From JAGOBX01 sp017999075 [NCBI: Candidatus Babelota bacterium] (GTDB lineage Bacteria > JAGOBX01): DNA of 5,090 bases. Shown one piece after another: positions 1 to 5,090 of the stretch. Numbering within the stretch: position 1 is the first letter of the stretch; each line of letters begins with the position of its first letter. Location of the stretch: the NCBI GenBank assembly GCA_017999075.1, contig JAGOBX010000300.1, positions 1 through 5,090 on the forward strand, written 5' to 3'. Below the pieces are notes generated by a model. That model worked only from the letters and a program-made list of their open reading frames with translations, searched no databases and was not told where the DNA came from. The translations under genes and the position numbers were made by a program.

Positions 1-1
1 A

Positions 2-21
2 AGGGGACAGGTCTGTCTTTT
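2..21. repeat. short inverted repeat at the left edge (GACAG-GT-CTGTC)
   Basis: Bases 6-10 (GACAG) and 13-17 (CTGTC) are exact reverse complements separated by GT. The flanks 2-5 (AGGG) and 18-21 (TTTT) could extend the pairing through G-U pairs in RNA. This patch is much richer in G and C than the surrounding bases. It loosely resembles the GGGGACAG-type repeats seen between genes in many genomes near REP-associated transposases, but no transposase is in the window and only one copy is seen. It could also be the tail of an element or gene lying to the left. Confidence 0.3.
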
Positions 22-42
22 CAATAAAATTTTATTATAATT

Positions 43-67
43 TCGCATCAGCGATTTTATTTTTTTT
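43..67 (+). terminator. weak possible intrinsic terminator of an upstream transcript
   Basis: TCGC (43-46) and GCGA (51-54) can form a 4-bp stem with the tetraloop ATCA, followed directly by TTTTATTTTTTTT (55-67). The stem is short, but the T-run is in the right place for termination of a transcript entering from the left. In a region this AT-rich the T-run alone means little, so this is only a candidate. Confidence 0.25.
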
Positions 68-195
68 ATCAAAAATTGCTTCTTTCATTTTTTTATATTG
101 TTTTCGGGCTGGCTTTTTACTCTTAAAACCTTATTTTTGTATTACTATCAGCTCAGTTCTCGATATTGTTACTTTTGTGATTATAATAAATTTTA

Positions 196-224
196 TTGAC
201 ACAATCAAATCTGGAAAGTATTAT
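196..224 (+). promoter_or_regulatory. sigma70-type promoter of the por operon
   Basis: A perfect -35 box TTGACA (196-201) is followed, after exactly 17 bases, by TATTAT (219-224), one mismatch from TATAAT. Transcription would start near 231, giving an untranslated leader of about 46 bases before the porC ATG at 278. The boxes and spacing are seen directly; promoter activity is inferred. No other pair of boxes of this quality was found upstream of the operon. Confidence 0.75.
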
Positions 225-277
225 TAAAAAGATATAAAATAAACTTGAAAATACAAATATAAAAACAGATTAAAAAT

Positions 278-877
278 ATGGACTTAATAAAAAATATTAT
301 TGAAATTGTTTGGTTTGGCCGCGGTGGTCAGGGGGTAGTAACAGCTTCCCAATTAGCAGGCTCTGCAGCATATAAATTTGGATATAAAGGAATAAATGCA
401 ACACCTATGTTCGGCGCTGAACGCCGCGGGGCACCTGTAGAATCTTATCTACGTTTATCAGAAAACAAAATTCATATTTATTCTAATATTGAAAAATGCG
501 ATTATCTTGTAATTCTTGACGATACACTTATTGAAAAAATAAGTGCTAAAATAATTAAAGAAAATGAAACAATTGTTATTTTAAATACAAACAATAAATC
601 TTCTGTCGAATATTTGTCTAAAAAATTTAAGTTAAAAAAAATTTCGTTTACAGACGCTTATGGAATAGCATCGTCTCTGTCTTTATCAGTAGCAGGAAAT
701 ATTATTGTGAATACGCCTATTCTTGGAGCAGTTATAAAAGGTTCGGAAGAAAAGCTCTATAATCTTGAATCTTTGAAAAAAACATTATTTGAAAAATTTT
801 CTGATAAACCGGCTTCACTGAATTTTAAAGCTGCTTCGGAATCTTATGATAAAACGGAAGTGATAAATTTTGAGTAG
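278..877 (+). CDS. porC: 2-oxoacid (pyruvate):ferredoxin oxidoreductase, gamma subunit
   Basis: This is the gamma subunit of a cytoplasmic enzyme that converts pyruvate and CoA to acetyl-CoA and CO2 while reducing ferredoxin. The 199-residue protein carries the family signature GRGGQG at residues 14-19, close to the N-terminus. A second conserved block, FGAERRGAPVESYLR, spans about residues 45-59. Together these define the POR/KOR gamma domain, which lies on the CoA-binding side of the complex. Its length is slightly above the usual 180-190 residues. The ATG at 278 places the glycine-rich motif at the expected distance from the start, but there is no Shine-Dalgarno sequence, only an A-rich leader. 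It is the first gene of the operon, lies about 46 bases after the predicted transcription start, and its end overlaps porD by 8 bases. Gamma subunits can be shared between pyruvate and 2-oxoisovalerate enzymes, so the substrate is inferred from the alpha subunit. Confidence 0.9.
   Translation: MDLIKNIIEIVWFGRGGQGVVTASQLAGSAAYKFGYKGINATPMFGAERRGAPVESYLRLSENKIHIYSNIEKCDYLVILDDTLIEKISAKIIKENETIVILNTNNKSSVEYLSKKFKLKKISFTDAYGIASSLSLSVAGNIIVNTPILGAVIKGSEEKLYNLESLKKTLFEKFSDKPASLNFKAASESYDKTEVINFE
855..860 (+). promoter_or_regulatory. ribosome binding site supporting the TTG start of porD
   Basis: CGGAAG lies inside the end of porC, 9 bases before TTG at 870. It is the only purine-rich SD-like stretch nearby, and no in-frame ATG or GTG lies close upstream, so it supports TTG as the porD start. 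Confidence 0.5.
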
Positions 878-1148
878 TTATAATTATAACAAAGAAATTT
901 TTGCAGCCAGTTCTCCTGCAATAGGCGAAGCAGGTTTGACTTCTGATTGGCGTTCTGAAACACCTGAAATAATAAGTGAAAAATGCATAGCGTATAATAA
1001 AAATAAAATTATATGCCAGATATGCTGGGGATATTGTCCTGAAGGTGTGATAAAAAAGGGAATGCCGCCTGTTATAAATTATGATTATTGCAAGGGATGC
1101 GGAATTTGCGCTGAAGAATGTCCAAACAAAGCTATAGTAATGAAATAA
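870..1148 (+). CDS. porD: 2-oxoacid (pyruvate):ferredoxin oxidoreductase, delta subunit (2x[4Fe-4S] ferredoxin-like)
   Basis: This 92-residue electron-transfer subunit passes electrons from the catalytic core to soluble ferredoxin. The C-terminal cluster motif is canonical: C74-x2-C77-x2-C80-x3-C84-P. The first motif is odd. Its last three cysteines have normal spacing (C49-x2-C52-x3-C56-P), but the matching first cysteine, C39 in an EKC-I context, is nine residues before C49 instead of two. This fits an insertion of about seven residues, roughly AYNKNKI. The N-terminal part, with a G-E-A-G-x-T-x-D-W-R-x-E-T-P stretch at about 19-32, resembles the lead-in of other PorD proteins, and the length is typical of about 90-105. 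The start is TTG and overlaps the last 8 bases of porC, implying coupled translation. The stop TAA at 1146-1148 shares its last A with an ATG that opens a tiny reading frame. The family assignment is firm; cluster I assembly is uncertain. Confidence 0.9.
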   Translation: MSSYNYNKEIFAASSPAIGEAGLTSDWRSETPEIISEKCIAYNKNKIICQICWGYCPEGVIKKGMPPVINYDYCKGCGICAEECPNKAIVMK

Positions 1149-1193
1149 TGCAAAAAAATATTATTAAAATATAGAGTTTTAATGAAAAAATGA
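1148..1193 (+). other. two mini-ORFs bridging porD and porA
   Basis: The porD stop overlaps an ATG (TAATG, ATG at 1148) that opens an eight-codon frame ending in TAG at 1172-1174. A second ATG at 1182 reads ATG-AAA-AAA-TGA, and its stop overlaps the porA ATG at 1190. No clear Shine-Dalgarno lies before porA; the nearest purine stretch is TAGAG at 1172-1176. The pieces could let ribosomes reinitiate stepwise from porD into porA, or they may be chance in A-rich DNA. Confidence 0.3.
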
Positions 1194-2401
1194 ATACTGA
1201 AATTTTATTAACTGGGAATTATGCTGCCGCGTACGCAGTTAAAGCAAGCGGAGTGCAAGTGGTTTCAGCTTATCCTATAACCCCCCAATCGCCTGTAGTG
1301 GAAACTATATCTGAAATGGTTTTAAAAGGGGAATTGAAATCAGAGTTTGTTCCGGTCGAGAGTGAACACAGCGCAATTACTGTTTGTATATCAGCTTCTG
1401 CGGCTGGAGCCCGTGTTTTTACTGCAACCTCAGCGAATGGATTAATGCTTATGCACGAACAACTTCATTGGGCTGCAGGTTCGCGTGTCCCTATAGTAAT
1501 GTGCTGTGTGAATCGTGGAGTTTCTGCTCCATGGACAATACTTAATGATCAACAGGATTCTATTTCTCAGCGTGATACAGGATGGATTCAATTATATGCT
1601 GAGGATAATCAGGAAATATACGATACTGTTATTCAGGCATATAGAATAGCCGAACAGGTATATATTCCTGTTATGGTATGTTATGATGGTTTTATTTTAT
1701 CACATAGCAGTATGCCGGTTAAAATTGAAAATACGGATAAAGTATCAGATTTTTTACCTCCGTATAATCCGATAATTAAACTTGATTCAAAATCACCAAG
1801 AAATGTCAATCCTGTTGTATTGGCTGATAAAAGACCGGATAAAAAAAATATAATGCATAACGGATATATGGAATTTAGAAATCATCTTGCTTCAGATTTA
1901 ATTAATTCTATTGAAGTTATTGAAAAAACCAATATTGAATTTTATAACAGTTTCGGCAGAAAATATTGTAACGGGTTATTTAAGAATTATAATGTTGAAG
2001 ATGCTGAACATTTTATTGTTACTATTGGGAGTTTAGGGAGTGAATGTAAAGAATCTATAGATATATTAAATTCAAAATCTTTTAAAACGGGCTTGATTAA
2101 TATTAAATCTTATAGACCGTTTCCATCTGAACAACTGGTTAATGCTTTAAAAAATGCCAAAACCGTTACTGTTTTTGAGAAAGATATAAGTTATGGTTTT
2201 GACGGAGCTGTAGCAGGTGATTTGAAATCGGCATTTTATGTTCATTCAAAAAATTCAAATAAACCTGTTATTCAATCTGTTGTTTGCGGATTGGGCGGAA
2301 GAAATGTTTCATATAAAGATATAGCGGATACTGTAATAAAAGTCATATCTGGAAAGTTGGATTATAAAAAACCTTATTGGTTGAATAGCGATATATTATA
2401 A
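1190..2401 (+). CDS. porA: 2-oxoacid (pyruvate):ferredoxin oxidoreductase, alpha subunit
   Basis: This is the alpha subunit of the thiamine diphosphate enzyme. It supplies the pyrimidine-binding domain and the transketolase-C-like domain, and pairs with PorB to form the active site. The 403-residue protein has the hallmark YPITPQSP at 28-35 with T31, the VESEH glutamate E57, and R109 in VNRG. These correspond to the substrate- and cofactor-contacting Thr, Glu and Arg of single-chain pyruvate:ferredoxin oxidoreductase. The block NDQQDSISQRDTGWIQ at 119-134 and DGFILSH further on are typical of the pyruvate-type alpha subunit, which is why pyruvate is preferred. The C-terminal half has YRPFP and EKDISYGFDGA motifs of the second domain. 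Length is near the usual 385-410. The ATG at 1190 has no good Shine-Dalgarno. It lies 41 bases after porD and 78 bases before porB. An enzyme for a branched 2-oxoacid cannot be fully excluded from motifs alone. Confidence 0.92.
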   Translation: MNTEILLTGNYAAAYAVKASGVQVVSAYPITPQSPVVETISEMVLKGELKSEFVPVESEHSAITVCISASAAGARVFTATSANGLMLMHEQLHWAAGSRVPIVMCCVNRGVSAPWTILNDQQDSISQRDTGWIQLYAEDNQEIYDTVIQAYRIAEQVYIPVMVCYDGFILSHSSMPVKIENTDKVSDFLPPYNPIIKLDSKSPRNVNPVVLADKRPDKKNIMHNGYMEFRNHLASDLINSIEVIEKTNIEFYNSFGRKYCNGLFKNYNVEDAEHFIVTIGSLGSECKESIDILNSKSFKTGLINIKSYRPFPSEQLVNALKNAKTVTVFEKDISYGFDGAVAGDLKSAFYVHSKNSNKPVIQSVVCGLGGRNVSYKDIADTVIKVISGKLDYKKPYWLNSDIL

Positions 2402-2405
2402 AATA

Positions 2406-2447
2406 AAAAATCAAAATTGAAACATAGAAATAGTTGAATTGATTTTT
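2406..2447 (+). repeat. AT-rich inverted repeat between porA and porB
   Basis: AAAAATCAA (2406-2414) is the exact reverse complement of TTGATTTTT (2439-2447), with a 24-base loop. The 9-bp stem has a single G-C pair, so it is weak. It lies just after the porA stop and before the porB start. It could be a minor attenuator or mRNA-end element, or chance in low-complexity DNA. Confidence 0.3.
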
Positions 2448-2479
2448 GAAATAAAATTAAATTGGTATGGTTATTTTTT

Positions 2480-3379
2480 ATGATAACACAGATTACACAA
2501 TTGCCTGATAATGAATTATTGTTGCCTGGAACCAGGGCATGCAGCGGATGCGGCCTTGCTATTGCATACCGTACAGCTTTAAAAGCGTTAGGAGAAAATG
2601 TTATTATAACTATTCCTGCAAGCTGTTCCACTGTGCTTCAAGGAATGTATCCTATAGCGTCATCAATGGTTCCTATATTGAATACTGCGTTTGAAACAAC
2701 TGCTGCTTCGGCATCAGGATTATCCGCCGCATTAAAAGTTCTTGGAAAATCATCAGAATATACGATAGTAGGTTGGGCTGGAGATGGTGGCACAGCAGAT
2801 ATAGGGATTCAAGCTTTAAGCGGAGCTGCTGAACGCGGAGAAGATTTTATTTATGTTTGTTATGATAATGAAGCTTATATGAATACAGGAACACAGAGAT
2901 CCGGAGCCACCCCTGTTGGAGCGTTGACTACAACGACTCCTTTTTCAGGGAAAAAACAGAATAAAAAAGATATGTTGAAAATTATGGAAGCTCATAATTT
3001 ACCATATATTGCTTCATGTAGTCCGTCATATCCAGTTGATTTATTTAATAAATTTTCTAAAGCTAAAAATATTAAAGGCACAAGATATATTCACATATTC
3101 ACGCCATGTCCGCCAGGGTGGGGGTTTTCACAAAACTTAACGGTTAAAATTGGAAAACTTGCGGTAGAATCAGGATTATTTGATTTGTTTGAAATTGAAA
3201 ACGGAAAAAAAAGTTTTACAGGTGTGTCAAAAAATATTTATGAAAAAAAAACCGCAAGAAAATCTGTAACTGATTATATAAAATGGCAATCAAGATTTTC
3301 AAAAATTTCAGAAGAACAGGTTGAATATATCCAGAAGCAGATAGACTTGAAGTTTTTTGATACGGAGTGTTTAAAATGA
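2480..3379 (+). CDS. porB: 2-oxoacid (pyruvate):ferredoxin oxidoreductase, beta subunit
   Basis: This is the beta subunit: it binds the diphosphate of thiamine diphosphate and carries the proximal [4Fe-4S] cluster that takes electrons from the reaction intermediate. Counting from ATG 2480 (299 residues), the cluster ligands are C21 and C24 in RACSGCG, C49 in PASCST, and C210 in TPCPPGW, matching the four-cysteine set of the family. The Mg/thiamine diphosphate motif is GDGG at 101-104 with N130 in YDNEAY, followed by N135 in the conserved MNTGTQRSG stretch. All expected catalytic features are present and length is normal. A longer frame opens at TTG 2462 and would add six hydrophobic residues (MVWLFF). 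I prefer the ATG because family members start about this far before the first CxxC. A GGTATGG stretch at 2464-2470 is the only, weak, ribosome-site candidate. The stop overlaps the next gene's ATG. Confidence 0.92.
   Translation: MITQITQLPDNELLLPGTRACSGCGLAIAYRTALKALGENVIITIPASCSTVLQGMYPIASSMVPILNTAFETTAASASGLSAALKVLGKSSEYTIVGWAGDGGTADIGIQALSGAAERGEDFIYVCYDNEAYMNTGTQRSGATPVGALTTTTPFSGKKQNKKDMLKIMEAHNLPYIASCSPSYPVDLFNKFSKAKNIKGTRYIHIFTPCPPGWGFSQNLTVKIGKLAVESGLFDLFEIENGKKSFTGVSKNIYEKKTARKSVTDYIKWQSRFSKISEEQVEYIQKQIDLKFFDTECLK
3364..3367 (+). promoter_or_regulatory. ribosome binding site of the HTH-cupin gene
   Basis: GGAG lies 8 bases before ATG 3376, inside the end of porB. It overlaps the alternative GTG at 3367, so it favours the ATG over that GTG as the true start. 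Confidence 0.65.
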
Positions 3380-3945
3380 ATCAACCTATAGGGGAAAAAA
3401 TTAAAAATTATAGAGTTTTAAGAGAAATGTCTATTGAAGAGGTTTCAGAAATCACAGGTTTTTCGAAAGAATTAATTGCGGAAATAGAAGAGAATAAAAC
3501 AATTCCTATATTATCATGTTTGATAAAAATAGCACGAGCTCTCGGCACAAGACTTGGAACATTTCTTGATGACAATAATGAATGTGCCTGTGTTTTGACA
3601 CGGAATCAACAAGCAGTTGAATCAGCGAGATATATTTCTTCACATAAAATTAATGTTGGCTCTTTGGTTTTTAATTCACTGGCTCAAAATAAAAAAGACA
3701 GGAATATGGAACCGTTTCTTGTAACTCTCCAGAAAGATTCAATAAATGAAAAAGATAATATGTCTTCGCATGAAGGAGAAGAATTTATTTATGTTTTGAA
3801 AGGAAAAATAGGAATAAAATATGGGAAAGAATATTATGAATTATCTAAAGGGGACAGCATATATTATGATTCTGCAGTTATGCACAATGTACATTCTTTA
3901 GATAACGAACAAGCTGATATTCTTGCTGTAATATATATGCCGTAA
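3376..3945 (+). CDS. XRE-family helix-turn-helix transcriptional regulator with C-terminal cupin sensor domain
   Basis: This is a predicted cytoplasmic DNA-binding regulator of 189 residues. Residues 5-66 form a lambda-repressor/Cro-type helix-turn-helix (GEKIKNYRVLREMSIEEVSE..., with the conserved IARALG and RLGTFLDD end). Residues about 110-189 form a single cupin barrel. It starts with MEPFLVTL, then has motif 1 HEGEEFIYVLKG (H132, E135, E136, G143) and motif 2 KGDSIYYDSAVMHN (G159, H170). The H...E...H set suggests a metal or small-ligand pocket, as in other HTH-cupin regulators. An unusual C70-A-C72 lies just after the DNA-binding domain. The ATG overlaps the porB stop (ATGA at 3376-3379), so it is co-transcribed and probably translationally coupled to the enzyme genes. 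Autoregulation of the por operon in response to a metabolite is an inference. The domain call is firm; ligand and operator are unknown. A GTG at 3367 would add only three residues. Confidence 0.9.
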   Translation: MNQPIGEKIKNYRVLREMSIEEVSEITGFSKELIAEIEENKTIPILSCLIKIARALGTRLGTFLDDNNECACVLTRNQQAVESARYISSHKINVGSLVFNSLAQNKKDRNMEPFLVTLQKDSINEKDNMSSHEGEEFIYVLKGKIGIKYGKEYYELSKGDSIYYDSAVMHNVHSLDNEQADILAVIYMP

Positions 3946-4039
3946 AAATTACAATCCTGAAAAAATTAAAAGATATTTTTTAAAGTATTTTTTGGTGCAT
4001 AAATCATTTTTAACTTAATATAATATTTTTTGTAAAATC

Positions 4040-4068
4040 TTCACAATACGAAATTCTTTTATTTTAAA
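4040..4068 (+). promoter_or_regulatory. possible weak promoter for parE
   Basis: TTCACA (4040-4045), one mismatch from TTGACA, is followed after 17 bases by TTTAAA (4063-4068), which matches TATAAT at four of six positions. An 18-base spacer gives TTAAAT instead. A perfect TATAAT also exists at 4019-4024 but has no recognisable -35 box. The 231-base spacer 3946-4176 is so AT-rich that matches are expected by chance. No convincing terminator for the por operon was found in it, so parE may partly depend on read-through. Confidence 0.25.
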
Positions 4069-4128
4069 TCTTAATATTTATAAGGAATTGAAAAGAAAAA
4101 TAACTTGTTTTTTTGGTTAATATATTGT

Positions 4129-4145
4129 AAAAACAATTTGTTTTT
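4129..4145. repeat. 17-base palindrome upstream of parE
   Basis: AAAAACAA (4129-4136) and TTGTTTTT (4138-4145) are exact reverse complements around a single T. The site lies 31 bases before the parE ATG. Its symmetry would suit a dimeric DNA-binding protein, but the composition is nearly all A and T and it may be chance. Confidence 0.3.
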
Positions 4146-4159
4146 CTCAAAAAAAGTTT

Positions 4160-4164
4160 AGGAG
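4160..4164 (+). promoter_or_regulatory. ribosome binding site of parE
   Basis: AGGAG is a strong Shine-Dalgarno core, 12 bases before ATG 4177, slightly longer than usual spacing. The in-frame TAA at 4165-4167 rules out any start further upstream. Confidence 0.7.
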
Positions 4165-4176
4165 TAAAAATATATT

Positions 4177-5090
4177 ATGGCTGAAAAAGTTATTAAATAT
4201 GATGAAAAATCTATAAAAACGTTAAGTTCGCTTGAACATATAAGACTTCGTCCTGGTATGTATATAGGAAAACTTGGTTCGGGCGGAGCTCATGACGACG
4301 GAATCTATGTTTTATTGAAAGAAGTAATAGATAATGCTATTGACGAATATATAATGGGATATGGTAAACAAATTGATATAGTTGTTAAAAATGAAGAAGA
4401 ATTTTCAAGTAAAGACGATTATTGTGTAACAGTTAGAGATTATGGACGTGGAATACCTTTAGGCAAGGTTATTGAATGTGTATCTCAAATAAATACCGGA
4501 GCAAAATATAATGATGATGTATTTCAGTTCAGTGTCGGGTTAAACGGAGTTGGAACTAAAGCTGTAAACGCGTTATCATCAAGATTTTTTGTAGAAGCAT
4601 ATCGTGATGGTCAGTATGTTCACGCATATTTTGAAAAAGGTTTATTAAAGAAACAGAATAAAGGGAAAACGTCTGAGCCAAATGGAACAAAAGTGGGATT
4701 TACTCCGGATGCAGAATTGTTTAAAAAATTTAAATTTGAACTTGAATTTGCTGAAAAAAGAGTATGGCATTATGTATATCTGAACAGCGGTTTGACCATA
4801 GATTTGAACGGGAAAAAATATTATTCTAAAAATGGATTAAAAGATCTGCTGACCGATACAATAAAAGAAGAAAATATATATGAAATAATACATTATAAAG
4901 ATAAAATGCTGGAATATTCATTTTCTCATACATCAAATTATGGAGAAGATTATTATTCATTTGTAAACGGCCAATATACAAATGACGGCGGAACGCACCT
5001 GTCTGCATTTAAAGAAGGAATTTTGAAGGGTATAAATGAGTTTGCTAAAAAAAATTTCGACAGTGTTGATGTCAGGGACGGAGTGATAGG
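4177..5090 (+). CDS. parE: type IIA topoisomerase B subunit (topoisomerase IV ParE type), 5' part
   Basis: This is the ATPase subunit of a type IIA topoisomerase, which drives DNA strand passage with ParA/ParC-type partners. The frame is open for 304 codons and leaves the window, so roughly the first half is seen. The GHKL ATPase domain is intact. KEVIDNAIDE contains the catalytic-base glutamate E49 and Mg-binding N53. VRDYGRGIP carries D88. The ATP-lid glycine motif GLNGVGTKAVNALS begins at 121, and EPNGTKVGF has T171. The transducer region begins after this, with FVNGQYTNDGGTH at 262-274; the transducer QTK-loop lysine and the TOPRIM domain lie beyond the edge. The wording HIRLRPGMYIGKLG, DDGIYVLLKEVIDN and GRGIPLGK matches the ParE variant of Spirochaetes and Bacteroidetes better than classical GyrB. 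An acidic stretch at about 73-81 (NEEEFSSKDD) adds a few residues before the VTVRD strand. It may be annotated gyrB elsewhere. Confidence 0.9.
   Translation, partial: MAEKVIKYDEKSIKTLSSLEHIRLRPGMYIGKLGSGGAHDDGIYVLLKEVIDNAIDEYIMGYGKQIDIVVKNEEEFSSKDDYCVTVRDYGRGIPLGKVIECVSQINTGAKYNDDVFQFSVGLNGVGTKAVNALSSRFFVEAYRDGQYVHAYFEKGLLKKQNKGKTSEPNGTKVGFTPDAELFKKFKFELEFAEKRVWHYVYLNSGLTIDLNGKKYYSKNGLKDLLTDTIKEENIYEIIHYKDKMLEYSFSHTSNYGEDYYSFVNGQYTNDGGTHLSAFKEGILKGINEFAKKNFDSVDVRDGVI

Noticed and set aside
1170-1181. Twelve-base match TATAGAGTTTTA shared with 3409-3420
   Set aside because: One copy is in the porD-porA gap and the other is inside the regulator coding sequence (encoding part of its first helix). 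In AT-rich DNA such a match is plausible by chance, and no further copies were seen.
2462-2479. Extended start of porB at TTG 2462
   Set aside because: It adds only MVWLFF, lacks a Shine-Dalgarno, and the ATG at 2480 gives the N-terminal length normal for the family.
2374-2631. Open frame on the minus strand (85 codons) across the end of porA and the start of porB
   Set aside because: It lies antisense to the conserved N-terminus of porB, shows no recognisable domain or good ribosome site, and is explained by the coding constraint of the opposite strand.
3848-3857. AAGGGGACAG repeated from bases 1-10
   Set aside because: This copy encodes the Lys-Gly-Asp-Ser of the cupin motif 2 and lacks the CTGTC arm, so it is a coincidental match.
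3960-3993. Possible terminator after the regulator gene
   Set aside because: A tracts at 3960-3965 can pair with T tracts at 3976-3981, but the stem is all A-T with no G-C pair; this is low-complexity sequence rather than a convincing hairpin.
4826-5008. Open frame on the minus strand (60 codons) inside parE
   Set aside because: It is fully antisense to conserved ParE transducer sequence and has no family resemblance.

Overview
The window comes from an AT-rich bacterium with an anaerobic style of metabolism. It holds a compact operon for a four-subunit 2-oxoacid:ferredoxin oxidoreductase, most likely pyruvate:ferredoxin oxidoreductase, followed by a regulator gene. The 5' part of a type II topoisomerase B-subunit gene (parE type) then runs off the right edge. 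The ParE sequence resembles the ParE form I associate with Spirochaetes (Treponema-like) and Bacteroidetes. No rRNA or other decisive marker is present, so this taxonomic hint is tentative.

Layout. Bases 1-277 are very AT-rich and hold no convincing gene. They contain a short GACAG/CTGTC inverted repeat at the left edge, a weak hairpin plus T-run, and a very good sigma70-type promoter (TTGACA, 17 bases, TATTAT) placed to transcribe the operon. The operon runs porC (gamma) - porD (delta, two [4Fe-4S]) - porA (alpha) - porB (beta), all on the + strand. This is the gamma-delta-alpha-beta order known from archaeal, Thermotoga and Helicobacter enzymes. porC and porD overlap by 8 bases, porD starting at TTG. 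The porD-porA and porA-porB gaps are short. The last gene encodes an XRE helix-turn-helix plus cupin regulator. Its ATG overlaps the porB stop in an ATGA, so it is probably translationally coupled to the enzyme. A 231-base AT-rich spacer precedes parE.

How the genes work together. PorA and PorB form the thiamine diphosphate catalytic core. PorB carries the proximal [4Fe-4S] cluster. PorD relays electrons through two more clusters to a soluble ferredoxin, and PorC contributes the CoA-side gamma domain. The HTH-cupin protein is a good candidate for metabolite-responsive control of the operon, possibly autoregulatory.

No wholly new system is evident. The points most worth a second look are a seven-residue insertion inside the first cluster motif of PorD, a Cys-Ala-Cys in the regulator next to its DNA-binding domain, the overlap coupling of that regulator to porB, and a chain of mini-ORFs leading into porA, which lacks a Shine-Dalgarno sequence.
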